A stretch of 64,000 nucleotides of DNA, from the NCBI GenBank assembly GCA_003996215.1, contig QJPP01007526.1:434001-498000 (forward strand). The letters run 5' to 3'. Under the pieces are notes generated by a model. It was given only the letters and a program-made list of their open reading frames with translations. It was not told the DNA's origin and did no database searches. Within the stretch, counting starts at the first letter, position 1; each line of letters opens with the position of its first letter. The stretch comes from Jaltomata sinuosa. Its lineage: Eukaryota; Streptophyta; Magnoliopsida; Solanales; Solanaceae. This document shows, piece after piece, positions 34,201 through 45,175 of this stretch. Position numbers and translations under genes: made by a program.

Positions 34201-37200
34201 AGGTTCACCAGTTTCAGTAACTGGCTCAGTGCAAGCCGGAAGAAGAGATTCAATTATAGCCTTTATCTGCTTTCGTTGTACAGATACCTCTCCTGGTCCA
34301 GAAGGAATGAGACCTTTGTTCCTGGCCATATCTGCAATTCCACAGCATAGAAACTTAGTCCATATTAATCGATTTTATCAGCAAACAGGAATTCCATATT
34401 ACCATGTCACAAACTTCTCTTCTACTTGTACAAGTATGTGAATGAGCCACTTATTTCATACTAGATTCCAATACAAACTTGACTATTACGTATTTTGAAA
34501 AGTTTCCAAAATTTTAGGAGAAATTTCCAAACTGTGTATTAAATAACTAAAAGAAAATGAAAAGCTTGATATAACCACGATTGCTCATAGGATATGTTAG
34601 TGTTCCACATTGGTTGGGACTTGGGAGTGGCTATAATCTCCTAATGACAAGGGCAACCCTTTATTGCATGTGCTAACTTTTGAGGTTGAGTTAGGTCTGA
34701 GTCCATCTTCTTAACTTGGTATTAGAGTCACACCCATCATCATTGTTGTGTTAGGGCCCTATGTTATGATATCCATGCTCCGTCTAGTCTTGGGCATGCA
34801 GGGAAGGGGAAGGGAAGGAGGGGGATTAGAGTGTCATACATTGTTTGGAAGTATAGGATGTAGTCTCCTTATATGATCTTGGGCAATTCTAACCTCATGA
34901 GCTAGTTTTTGAGGTCGATTTACGCCCAAAATCCATCTTCTTAACAGAATAGAAAGGAGAAGGAGCACTCGTAGGGATCGTTTGGTTTGAAGACAAGTTA
35001 TGCTGGATTAGTTATCCTGATTGACTGTTTGGTTTGTTGTATTAAAATTTAAAAATAACACGCATTGCATAATTTTTAAGAAGTTGTTTGTTTACAAAAT
35101 ATCCTCCAACTTACTTAATAAAAAAAAGGGTATGAGGGACCTCAGGGGTGTTTTTGTCATTTTCATTATTTTATCCCGTAATAACTAATCCCGATACTAT
35201 TATTCCACACTCTGACAGGAATAACTTATCCCGGTACTAATTACTAATCCTAGTATAACTTATTCCAAGATTAGTAACCAAATAAGGGATAAGACACATT
35301 TTCATCCCAGGACTATCTATGCTTGTCGAGCATGCCTAACGACCCCTTAAGGCATAATATCCCTAGTAAGGAGAAAGCTCTCAAAATCAACCTACCACCA
35401 TCCTAGTTGTCATGAAATATTAAGGACCACCACATGTTGGTGATGAGACACTTCTATTTATTTAGCTTAGGTCTGTAATACTCGCCCTCAGATGCGGAGA
35501 CTTTTTCTTTTATGAGATATTTCTCTTCTCTAGGACAAGCACATGGAAATATACTACCAGACGCATAGGTAGCCAAATCTATGCTACATGAATCCTTCAT
35601 TTACCTCAACATATTACGTACTTGAGTCAGAGGTGTGTGAAACAGGTGTGGGAACTTTATGCGGATTCTTCAAAACACACCAAAAATTTGCAGAAAACTA
35701 TGTTTACCTATATCAGATACTTACCCACCCAGGCCTAATACATACCCATAGCAGAGTACACATAACATAGACAAAGGCAAGAAAGTGAAAAACAAAGAAG
35801 CATGCCAAAGACCTCTTACATCCTGCCAATATCCGAGGATCGCCACCCAATGGGTAGAAGTCTATTCCTGCTGATCTGACAAAATCGCGGAAGTTAGAAT
35901 GAGTTGCCAGCCTAACACGATGACCAAACGCCTGTCAATGCATAAAACTAATTAGAAACTGAACAAATTATTAACTCAACAAATGAACAATTGCTCAATC
36001 AAAATACAAAGATATAAAGGTGCGAAAACACCAATAAAATTCTACAGCCAGTGAGTGAAAAAAAAAAAGAAACGTACATAAACTACTACTAGAAAGATGG
36101 AAATGCAAAATCTATAGTTGAAATATAATCAATTATTTCACAAGATAGTCCAATATTAACCACAAAAATGACAAAAATATTAAATAATAAACAAATAAAT
36201 CATTGTGTACCAGAAGAGGCCAACACCAAGAAATAAAGCTAATCCAACCTTAGTAAAAGAAATAAAATCCGATGGTATCAACACTGGAAAGAGCATTTTA
36301 GAATGTTTTACCAATAAAGCAGCAAAAGTTGTCAACTCTCAAGAAGACAGTTTTCCTTGCGCATATTAATTGCAAGGCAAAAGTGACCTTTGTTTTTAAT
36401 ACTTGCTTCAACCATATAGGTCCAAGATCAACTCTAAAAACTATCTCCATCAACATACAATCAAATGAAATCTCAATTGGTTTGCCCAGGTCCAAGGCAA
36501 GCCAATCTAATCCTTTTACCTTACAGCATCAATTTTAGAAGTTGTTGAGTAAAAAGAAGGGAAAAGTGGAGAAACTAAAGTCTAGTATAACAGGACTTAG
36601 AAGTCCATCTAACAGACCTATCCAACAAAGTGTCACCCAAAGCCGAAATTTGGGTACTGCAAGATCCCTAGGTTATTTCTGGAAAGGATGCTGAAAAACA
36701 TAGAATGCAGTAATATAATAATATAGGCAAGTATAGATGGTCAAGAAGCAAACGACAGAGAACATATATGACCAGTACAGATATAAACATGGATTTAGAA
36801 CTCCCGACATGCCTGAAGTCTCTTGGCCATAGCCAAAAATGGTTGAACATCTCCCCTTGTTCCAACAACAAGCACCGCAATTTTCAACTTTGGAACTGAC
36901 TTATTAAAATCCGTGATAATCCTGTCCATATTAGGAGTGGATCCTTCAACAGATCTCAGCTCCAACAATTCAGAAGCTACAGGTGTACTCTTAGTAAGGT
37001 CAACCTCCACTGTTCCATCCCTTTGAATCCTTACCATCTCCACAATGAGCTTTTGCTGGTGACATTAAGAACAGAAGGAAATATGAGAAAATTGTAAATG
37101 AATAACAAGGAGTCAGCAACTTAACGGCAAGAAAATGGGAAGTATAGCATTTTCCAAGTGCATTAAGTAAAAAAAGAAAAAAAGACCACATGTAAGTAAT

Positions 37201-40200
37201 TCGTGGTGGCTCTTTCAGAGGCAGGCTACAGAGGAGCATTCATGTGCCTACTTACTTGCATCGGCAGATAGTAAGAATTCTTAGCCTGTTCAATTAGTTG
37301 CAACTTGTTCATATACGGACATGGACAACCTAATGTATGAAGTGGTGAATCAGGACCGATGTGTGTGATTGTGTGCACAGAAATTTGTCTTTATTAAAGA
37401 GGGTGGTTTTTCTTTCAGCCATTTACTAAATTGCAACTTGACTCAGCAGAGCCCTACAACATACACATCGACTCCATCAGCTAAAAGTAAGAAACTAGCT
37501 CAAAAACCAAATGGTATCAAAGTAAATTTGTATCAGTAAGTTTCAATAAGTACTTGGTCAATACAATTGCCAGCTTCACATGGTCTAAGCATCATTTGAA
37601 AACGTAATTATCAGCATTCTAGGATTCTTTTAAGTTTTACTGGTTTAGGCAAATCATATTTATTCAGATAACAAGCACTCTCATTATTCCTTCACTTTTC
37701 ACTTCCCATATCAGCTTTTTCTACTCCTTATCACTCTCCAACATTAAAGGCGGTTTCCAGGCTTCAAGTTTACAATCACATAAAACAAAGTCAAGCCAAC
37801 ACTAGTGTAAAGGGCAAAAGATTAAACTCTGATAACAAGTTGCAACAACTTCTAACAAATTGGCATGCATATTGTAATCAAGATTAGAAATTCTATCAAC
37901 TCTTACGTTGTGCGACTATTATAGAATCTCACATGGAAGCACTACACAATCGGTTATCAGATAATAGGCACTTCAAAGCTGGAGACATTGTCCAAAATTT
38001 ACCTTTTCACGTTCAGAAAGTCTATCCAATATTAGATTACATCTTGGACTATCCCTCCTCTCAGTCAAAGATCTTGAAAATGCCATATCCTGGCCTTCAA
38101 GGAAAAGACTTCTGTGAATAGTCACAGGTGCAGTAATGCAGTGCTCCAAACCTACAAGTTGAACAAAAAAATGCAATTGTCTTGTATGAGAAAGAAAAAC
38201 ATCTAAACCAGTAAACCACAATGGTCAGCTTTATCCCCATCAATAGAGACATAAATGTCTAAGCCCTCCTGAAGCCAGTATGGAAAAGAATAACAACAAC
38301 AACAACAAAAACCCAGTGAGTTCCCACAAGTGGAGTCTGGGGAGAGTGTACCCAGACCTTACCCCTACCTTTGAGAAGGTAGAGAGGTTGTTACCGAAAG
38401 ACCCTCGGCTAAGCAAACAGTGAACAAACAAAGAATTATTTGCAGCTAGTTCAACGATTTGCTTCAATTGCTTACAGAAGACCCTATTAATAGTTGCTGA
38501 TTACCAAATATTCAAAAAACAATACTCAGATATTCTCAAGTTTCATTCATGAGTATTTTGCCACTCTAGACATGAAATCATTGTCAGCACTACAGCATAC
38601 TGGCAGAATATCCTAAATGTGATACAGGATGTAGCTTTTTGATTTGGAGGGAGGAAAGTGGAGATGATGTGAGAAGCAACATATTAGAGAGTCTATAATG
38701 TACCTTGGCTTTGAGGGAAGCACAAAAGACCTGTGGGATTACAGTACACTGGGTATGTTGTTGTTGTTGTATGGAAAAGGAGAAGCTAGAGTTAGTACTC
38801 TGAAGGCTTTTATTTATTTGATATTTTTCATGTTTACAATTGTTTTTCGAACATTGGCGTTAAATCGTGGTTCCATCTTTTAGTAGCTTGGTTTGAGTGT
38901 TTGACATCTTTGTCAAAACCTGTCCTCCAAAAAAGATGTTTGCTTTGTTTGCCATTAATTTTGTTGACCGGTTGACGCGTTAGTTTTTCTTTGTCCTACT
39001 GCTCATTTCCTTATGATAGGAAGTTCTATTTCTGGGAAGAATTCTTGACATTTGGACCAAAGAAGCAGGTGAATATAATTTAGCTCATGAAACTAGCAAG
39101 ATGCTGAAGCCCCAAAAAGAGTTCAGCCTCTTCATAGAATATATGAACCTTAAAGTAACTTGAACTACAATCAACAAGCAGATGGTAGATTATTATAAGA
39201 AGCAAGACTTTTGACAGATAGCTGTATACAGATGTATGTATAGCACAAGGATTTCCTGAGACAGATAAAGATAACAAAGGGCATAAATTTTGACCTTGAG
39301 ATGAAAAAGGTCAATGAAGCCTTCTTTTAGAAGAGCGTTGCAAGATGAGGCACAGTCCTATTAAATACCTTCCGAAAGTTTGGATGAAAATGAATGAAAA
39401 TAAGGAAAAGATGAAACAAGGACACATTTTAGCAGAAAATATTATCGCAAATTCCTTTTCTGGAGCACCTCAACCCACAGTAAGCATTAACTCTGTAGAG
39501 GGGAACATTAATACGGTACAATATTTAATCATGGAGCCAGCCAAGTTGGATGTTTATCTGCCCATATATTAATATAGAGATGAGGCAGAACTTCTATCGG
39601 CATTCCATCTAATCTTAGATAGTCAATTTGAACGTTCGCCTCAATCTACTGTTGTGCTTACACGCAAGACTACCCTTTTTCGAACGCTCCTATGTCCAAA
39701 CCAACCAGCAACCTATTTTACTTTTGTGCTTACACGCAAGACTATCCTTTTTCGAACGCTCGTTCAAACCAACCAGCCCCCTATTTTACTTAGGCTGGAA
39801 AGAAATCCAACCAAGTTCGGACAAGGGAATGCTTTCCCAACCTTTAAAGGAAAGGTCCGACGAAGTGAGGGAGGTGTGGGAGAAGGACAGCGCCTTTTGG
39901 AGATCGAGATTTTTTTTTTTCAGAACTTCATCTCTAATGACACTTTTTTGGTTAGTGATAAGAACGGAGACAATTATTCCATCTACTTTGATATTTGCAA
40001 ATCAAATTTTGAGATCAACAACAATCATTGTTATTTGGCCTGCGTGGAGGACATAAGACCAGAAGTCTCAAAGATGTTTTATAGAGCCCCTTGTCCTCCC
40101 ATCCACATCCAAGGATCCCCTAACCTAGGGTCTGAAAAAAGACACTCTCATTCACTAGACTCTTTTGCAATAAAAGATATGTTCAAGAAGATGGTAACCT

Positions 40201-43198
40201 TTTCTATCTGATAAAAGTGGGCTATAGCACCAAACACAATTTTAATGCACCTAAAGTAAGGATCAGTAGACGCATCACATAAAGAGTAGGACAAAAAAGA
40301 GGTGCTGAATTATGTGAACACCCCATCTAAAAGCACAATGTATTAGAGATGGGACACTTTTATTTATTTAGTTTAGGTCTATAACACGCACCCTCACATG
40401 CGGATATACTTTTCTTCTCTAGGCCAAGCACATGGAAATCAGTGAGACTTAAACTCGGAACTTTTACCTACTTTGAAACCAATCTTTATAGTCTAAATTC
40501 AATACCATTTTTTGACCAACTCATTTTAAACTTAAAAACTTAGAGCCAGAACATTTTTATTTATTTATTTATTTTAGGTCTATGACAGGAAAAGTTACTC
40601 CCATCTTTTCTATAATACATTCCGAGTAATATAGGACAAACCTTAATAGTCAGAGATTCGCAACTAAGCTTACATGTCTATCTATGAGCCTGTTTGGATT
40701 TGCTTAAAAAAAATAGCTTTTAAGCAATTTGATTAAAAGCTGAAAATAAGTGCTTATAAATAAGTAGATAAGTGTTTGGATAAAAAGTGCTGAAATTGAA
40801 AAAAAAAAAGTTGTTAATGTGTTTGGTAAACAAGTGTTGTTAAGCAGTTTTTTGTTGTAGAAGAAACAGAAAGATGGAGAAGCGGGATGAGAATGAGAGA
40901 AAAGAGAGTACTTTCATACATTTTAGGGATGAAAAGTGAGGGTAGTGTTGGAATTAGGAAAAATTATAAGGGATAAAAGGGTAAATGTATTGGTCAAACT
41001 TAAAAAAAATTTTAAGCTGAAAGCAAAAAGCTGGGGGGTCCAGCTTTTAGCTTTTAGCTTTTTTTAATCTGTTTTTAGCTTTTTTTAATTGCTTTTTTAC
41101 TTTACCAAACACCTGAAAAAGCTAAAAAAGAGATTAAAATCTGGTCATCCTATCCAAACAGGCTCTATATAGGATTATTTGAACTCCTTCTAGGTTGATT
41201 TCATAGATAACAAGTAGTAATAAGAAAGCTTGATAAAGGAGAGGAACCAGCCCTATTTTGGTGGGACAGCAAATAATAGTTCCATTATCAAAATGTTAGC
41301 TAGAGGACAACAATGATGCTTAGCATCATAAATGAGATAGTTTCCTAGACCATTTTGTCATCCCAAGTAGAATCAACAGACAAATATGGTTTCTTGGTTT
41401 CATTTTTTATCATATAGAATAAATATACAACACAAGAAATAGTTTTACTATCAATCAAAGAAGAATTATATTAAGCATACTCATCCCACAGGAATAACAG
41501 ATAACTGAGATTAAATTAACTTGCTACTATGCCTTGAAGATATTGGTGAGCATATTGCTGCTTCCTGATACATTTGGAACCCAAGGGATGTCATCAGAGA
41601 TGCACACCTAAGCTTATGAATCTATCAAGAAAAAATTCCCACTAGTTTTGTACATGAAGGGAATAGCAAAACCCAGTTTGATGTGCAATGCTATATAAAT
41701 GATGCTTAACAACTCATTATGCCATGAGGGTACTTATCAAAAAGAAAAAAGAAAAGAAGGGAAAAAAAGAATACTATTCCATGAGGGGTTCACAAAAGGA
41801 CATATTCACTTTCGTTATCTATAAATATGAGTTTGATGGACATTGGCCATCATGAGTCATGACCACCAAGGAGCATGTTGCTCCCTTAGATGGCACAAAG
41901 CTAAGAAATAAGGCTGTGACTAGTAGCTTGAACACTGAGCTGGATTAGCAATGTGTACATAAATAGTCTATCTAGGGGAGCATTTTCACATTGAGCAGAA
42001 GATTATTTAAGAGGGAAAAGAATGTAATAGTCTAGCAGGTTTACTAATGACACCGTTAAAAACAAACTCATCATGTGAAAGTTGCAAAAATTATGTTTAG
42101 CACAAGATTCTCAACAACTATCCATTGGGAAGTGGTGAAAGATACTTATGGAAAGGTCGTCATTACTACAAATACGATTACAGTCCTCCAGAAAACTCCC
42201 TTACCAGTATTATTACTATTATGCTAGCATTTATCTTATGCTTTGATTCTATGACTACTGTTGTTTCTTTTACTTTGGTTATCATTAATTATTTGTGCTG
42301 TCAGTACTTTTCGTTCTTCAAATCTTTTATTATAGCTTTTACTATTGCATTTCTTTCAAACCATTTTTCCTGAAAAACAATTTTTTTGAGTTGAGGGTCT
42401 ATCAGAAAGAGCCAGACCTCACTTGTGGGAATATAATGGGTATGTTGTTGTAGTCCTCCAGAAAACAAAACTACTAGAGGGACCAAAAAAAAAAATTAGA
42501 CCCCTAGTGAACAGCATTATGAAACAATAAAAGAAAAAAAGGCCACAGGATCATTCTGAAGTCTTAATATCCCAGTCACTTGCCATTCGCTCATACTTTT
42601 CCTCCTCTTAACTTTCATTTATATCCTTGCCAATGACATTTTGCCAAGGACCATGACTCCTATTCTAAATTTATTAGTCAAAGCGAAGACTAAACTAAAT
42701 GCACAAGGAAGAATCTATTGCAGGTTTTCTCAAGCTCGTTAATTTATCAACAGAGAAAAGAATAGGAAGCTGAAAGCACTAACCTCTCCGAGCTAGAGGT
42801 GGAGCACTAGAACTCCGATCATTTGACTCAGGACTCTCCAAAACTAAAGAAGGCTGTAGTGGATGTGTTCTCTGATGTTTCATTTCTGGAGTCAAACACT
42901 CATCGGAATGCTCATCTGAAGACCTAATGTCCACAAGTGATGAAGAACTTGTCCTCCAGCCATCTAATTCATCGGAAAAAGCAGCATCACACCGTTCATC
43001 AGCACTATTAGGTACTTGACTTGTGGTCTGATCCAATGCCCCGGTCAACTGTTTATCAAGGGACTTACTTTCCAACTTAACTGATGAACCAACATCACTG
43101 GTCCAGTCCAAACTGTTGCAAAACTGGCCAGTAGTTTCAACACCATCTTCTAAGACTTTGCAAGTTTTAGTAGTGCCATTAGGCCCGTTACTATCCAT
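28207..43198 (-). CDS. UGT80B1: Sterol 3-beta-glucosyltransferase, UGT80B1/TT15 type, 14 exons, 699 aa
   Basis: Transfers glucose from UDP-glucose to the sterol 3-hydroxyl; the Arabidopsis relative affects seed-coat flavanols. Coding exons (high to low): 43198-42784, 38151-38003, 37055-36813, 35931-35820, 34331-34161, 32723-32660, 31215-31158, 31068-30891, 30561-30431, 30002-29900, 29233-29157, 28914-28867, 28717-28568, 28407-28207. Phases match at every junction and total 2100 nt. The start is the first ATG after a stop; the open frame upstream of it holds only a GTG. Residues 1-138 are Ser/Asp-rich and variable. Residues 245-275 hold LKIAVLVVGTRGDVQPFLAM (GT28 fold, donor loop). Residues 554-579 hold ECPHDWLFPQ and HHGGAGTTAAG, and about 590-601 hold GDQFFWGDR, the sugar-nucleotide binding end. 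The C-terminus ends ICCLPCGS, like Arabidopsis UGT80B1 as remembered. No stop or frameshift is seen, so it looks functional. Confidence 0.95.
31428..31611. mobile_element. MITE in intron 6 of the glucosyltransferase
   Basis: Ends GGTGTTTGGTT and AACCAAACGCC are inverted repeats (10 of 11). The interior holds two direct copies of an AAAAATTGTGT(T/C)CAACACA block. It lies 5 bp from the next MITE. Confidence 0.6.
31617..32308. mobile_element. 692-bp MITE with GGGTGTGTTTGGTATG ends
   Basis: The left end GGGTGTGTTTGGTATGAAGG and the right end, inverse GGGTGTGTTTAGTATGGAGG, match at 18 of 20. ATA flanks both sides (31614-31616, 32309-32311). The interior is G/T-rich with repeated GGGGTGGG. The right end sits at the 3' edge of a U2 snRNA remnant. 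Confidence 0.75.
32314..32386 (-). ncRNA. U2 snRNA pseudogene fragment, internally deleted
   Basis: The minus strand starts ATACCTTACTTGGCCTTTTG, then GCCAAGATCAAGTGTAGTAT and CTG, matching the U2 5' end including the GTAGTA branch-site pairing block. It then jumps to a GATACATGGACCATTGGCCC stem-like segment corresponding to U2 stem-loop II, followed by ACGTGATATC. Against plant U2 as I remember it, about 20 nt are missing between two (T)ATCTG repeats and everything after stem-loop II is gone. No upstream USE or TATA element is seen. It lies in an intron of the glucosyltransferase on the same strand. Confidence 0.78.
33061..33204. repeat. Perfect 72-bp tandem duplication in intron 5
   Basis: 33061-33132 and 33133-33204 look identical over all 72 bp, including an (AAT)-type run and CACACCTCCTGA. 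Confidence 0.92.
34595..34946 (+). mobile_element. TRIM element (352 bp) in intron 4 of the glucosyltransferase
   Basis: A short LTR (about 34595-34715, TGTTAG...CTTAAC) is followed by an iMet-type primer site TTGGTATTAGAGTCA, about 70 bp of interior, a purine tract with GGGAAGGGGAAGGGAAGG, and a second LTR (about 34828-34946) ending CATCTTCTTAACA. The LTR copies are diverged. The flanks GGATA/GAATA differ at one base and may be the target duplication. There is no coding capacity. Confidence 0.75.
34974..35346. mobile_element. Probable MITE with GGGATCGTTT-type ends
   Basis: The left end AGGGATCGTTTGG and right end CTAACGACCCCTT are an imperfect inverted pair. The interior contains ACTAATCCCGATACTATTAT-like direct repeats of TTATCCCGGTACTA. 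No target duplication was settled. Confidence 0.45.
35449..35553 (+). repeat. Dispersed repeat copy 1 in intron 4
   Basis: GACACTTCTATTTATTTAG, TTAGGTCTGTAATACTCGCC and CTCAGATGCGGA are matched, with changes, by 40351-40444. Both end in AAGCACATGGAAAT. It is probably a fragment of a retroelement family I cannot name. Confidence 0.55.
36811..36814 (-). other. GC donor of UGT80B1-type intron 3
   Basis: The minus strand reads CTTCAG then gcatgt at the exon 3 end (exon limit 36813, donor 36812-36811). The next exon starts at 35931 after TTGACAG, and the joined codons give KRLQ-AFGHRVRL, as the family requires. No GT donor nearby preserves the frame. Confidence 0.75.
38292..38427 (-). mobile_element. 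Solanaceae SINE (TS/SolS type) in intron 1
   Basis: The minus strand reads through GCCGAGGGTCTTTCGG, TAGGGGTAAGGTCTGGGTAC, CCACTTGTGGGAACTCACTG and a (GTT)5 tail. The flanks share AAAGAAT. Confidence 0.85.
38732..38771 (+). mobile_element. SINE 3' tail remnant in intron 1
   Basis: ACCTGTGGGATTACAGTACA, then CTGGGTATGTTGTTGTTGTT, is only the tail of the same SINE group, with a 5-bp insertion relative to other copies. Confidence 0.7.
39654..40211 (+). CDS. Unrecognised 185-codon ORF antisense in UGT80B1 intron 1
   Basis: The ORF starts within a 71-bp direct repeat (TTACACGCAAGACTA.CCTTT at about 39659 and 39730). Its C-terminal half is low in repeats and reads like a folded protein (NFISNDTFLVSDKNGDNYSI, then YFDICKSNFEINNNHCYLA). 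I do not recognise the family. The 5' part comes from the duplicated block, and a poly-T run falls inside. It could be a gene fragment carried by a transposon or a chance ORF. Confidence 0.25.
   Translation: MLTRKTTLFRTLLCPNQPATYFTFVLTRKTILFRTLVQTNQPPILLRLERNPTKFGQGNAFPTFKGKVRRSEGGVGEGQRLLEIEIFFFQNFISNDTFLVSDKNGDNYSIYFDICKSNFEINNNHCYLACVEDIRPEVSKMFYRAPCPPIHIQGSPNLGSEKRHSHSLDSFAIKDMFKKMVTFSI
40351..40444 (+). repeat. Dispersed repeat copy 2 in intron 1
   Basis: Counterpart of 35449-35553: GGGACACTTTTATTTATTTA, then TCTATAACACGCACCCTCAC and CACATGCGGA, ending AAGCACATGGAAAT. It lacks about 10 bp present in the other copy. Confidence 0.55.
40686..41165. mobile_element. 480-bp MITE with GAGCCTGTTTGGAT ends in intron 1
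   Basis: Left GAGCCTGTTTGGAT and right ATCCAAACAGGCTC are perfect inverted repeats. Subterminal parts (AAAAAGCTAAAAGC-like) are also inverted. The target duplication is unclear (TAT is possible on both sides). Confidence 0.8.
42197..42451 (+). mobile_element. 255-bp SINE with 15-bp target duplication in intron 1
   Basis: AGTCCTCCAGAAAAC is repeated exactly at 42182-42196 and 42452-42466. Between them lie a pyrimidine-rich body with TATTATTACTATTATG and CTACTGTTGTTTC, then a SINE tail (GAGGGTCTATCAGAAAGAGC, CCTCACTTGTGGGAATATAA, GGGTATGTTGTTGT). Confidence 0.85.
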
Positions 43199-44295
43199 TT
43201 CATCTGATGAACTCCAGAACCACTGAAATTCACCAGACTGACTCACCTAGGGTTCCAAAACTTCAAGCTTCGCAAACAATTTTAAGAGAACTCAAGTTCA
43301 ACTGAACTCCAGATTCAGCAACAAACATAAAATCTGCTGACAACTTGCAAAATTCAGCAACCCCAGTATTCATAAACAATCCTGTGCATCAAAATCTGCT
43401 CAGAAATGGCAAAATTCCACCAACCCCAAAATGCAGAACACTTTCATACACCAAAATCAGCCAAAATTCAGCAACCTCACAATGGAAAAAATAAATCTTG
43501 ATAGTAGGAACTGAAGAATTCCCCTAAATTTAAGGTTGAAATTTTCCAAACTACACCACCACAAGCACGTAGATAGTCTGTGAAAAGATAGCTTGTCCTC
43601 TGCAAAGACCAACCAGGAAAAAAACATAACCAAACAGTCAACAGCACCGCCCTAGTTAAAATCAGTACAAAATTCAAAAAAGATGAGCAATTATAATAAT
43701 AGCTACAGGAAACTCACACAACACACGCCCTAAGTTATCAACAGAGAACAAGAGAAACGCTACAAACAACAAATAAGTTAAAAAGGAAAATAAAAAACAC
43801 AAAACAGAAGATACTTTTTTTGCTAAAAAGATTGGAATCTGACTAAAAAAAAGAATACTGAAACATGAAATTACCAAGAAAAGAAGTTGTTTCAACTTCC
43901 ACTTATAATTGGAACTTGGAGATTAACAAGTATGGGACAAAAATTAGCAGCAATTATTGGGTGCTAAACCACTGACAGAGAAAATGTTTTGGTTGGAGAG
44001 AAGCTAAAAAAGATTGGCGTGGTGGTTTGTTGAAAAAAGAAGCTTCAGTCCTTTGTTGGGTTGTGGAGGAACACTTATTGATTAAGCATTCTACTTCAGA
44101 AAATGGTCATCGCAGAAACAATTCTTGAAAGCTGATGATAAAAGTCTTGATTTTTCTATTCTTTTCTCTTCAATCCAAGACTTAATTCTTGTGTTAAAAG
44201 AAAAATGAAGTTGAAAAAGGAAACGTTTTTATTAGTAGTAAATAAAAAAAACGATTGTTAGCTGATGAAAAAGGGAAATCTTTGGTTTTTTTATA
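43199..44295 (-). promoter_or_regulatory. 5' leader and proximal promoter of the glucosyltransferase
   Basis: No other gene is visible. A TATA-like TATAAAAAAA on the minus strand (44286-44295) would place transcription start near 44260 and give a leader of about 1 kb. A donor-like CTAG/GTGAGT at 43247/43246 might mark alternative splicing of the leader. These are inferences. A Stowaway-type MITE abuts the TATA-like box. Confidence 0.35.
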
Positions 44296-44510
44296 CTCCC
44301 TACATTTTTTAATTTGTGTGTCCTAGTTTTATTTTTAGTATAGTACATTTCAAAAAAAAAATATCTTTCTTTTTTCTGTCATTTTTAACTTTTTACTTGA
44401 CATATTTAAAATTATAAAATCTAAATTTAAAATTTAAAATTATAAAATTAAAAAAATATATATTTTTATAAAAATCATATTAAATCAAACAAATAAATTA
44501 AAACCAGGAG
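44296..44510. mobile_element. Stowaway-type MITE in copy A
   Basis: Left CTCCCTACATTTTTTAATTT, right AAATTAAAACCAGGAG, flanked by TA. Copy B has an uninterrupted TTTATACTATTGTTTTGAT at the matching place, an empty site. Confidence 0.7.
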
Positions 44511-44701
44511 TACTATTGTTTTGATTCAATCAAAGACTGAAAATAAGTGGGAAAAGGAATTGCTTAGTTTTTATTAGTAAGCAAATTGTAGCACGCATGT
44601 TTGATAGTGATTTAATTAATTATATTCACGTATATATTTTGTTCTAGCTGGCACTTGTCAGAATCTTGAAATGCCATAAAGATTATGAAAATCGGAATAT
44701 A

Positions 44702-45175
44702 CCTCTGTCTCATATTAGTTGATCACTTTTTTTATATATATATTTTAAGAAATCATAAATAAAAAATAGTTTTACTAACTCGCCCTTTAAAAAACTTTTT
44801 GAAACTTTAAAAATAAGTGTTCACATTTTCAAAAAAAAATTAATTGCAAGGATAATATGAGAAAAATATACTCTCTGTCTCATATTAGTTGGTCACTTTC
44901 CTTTTTACACGCATGTTAAGAAATCATAAATAAGAAGGTAGTTTTACTAATTCACCCTTTAAAAAAAAATTGAATCTTTACAAACAAGTGTGAACACTTC
45001 CAAAAATAATTAATTATAAGGATAATATGGAAAAAATCTAATTAATAATATCTTGATTTAGTAAGATGACCAACTATATGTGATAGAGCGAGTAATTAGT
45101 TTTCTCTTTATTTAGTACAATTAATATGTGATAACTATTTTTAGTAAGGTGGTCAACTAATATGGAATCGGGAAG
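44702..45175. mobile_element. Stowaway-type MITE in copy A, itself interrupted by a sister MITE
   Basis: Left CCTCTGTCTCATATTAGTTG; the right end reads inversely as CTTCCCGATTCCATATTAGT. TA on both sides (44700-44701, 45176-45177). The segment 44871-45092 is a second copy of the same family inserted within it. Confidence 0.75.
44871..45092. mobile_element. Nested Stowaway-type MITE
   Basis: Left CTCTCTGTCTCATATTAGTT and inverse right CTCGCTCTATCACATATAGT; TA at 44869-44870 and 45093-45094. Its interior matches its host MITE. Confidence 0.78.

Noticed and set aside
43199..43246. GTG at 43246 as start of the glucosyltransferase
   Set aside because: A stop stands directly before it and a normal ATG occurs at 43198 in frame. 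Plant nuclear genes rarely start at GTG.
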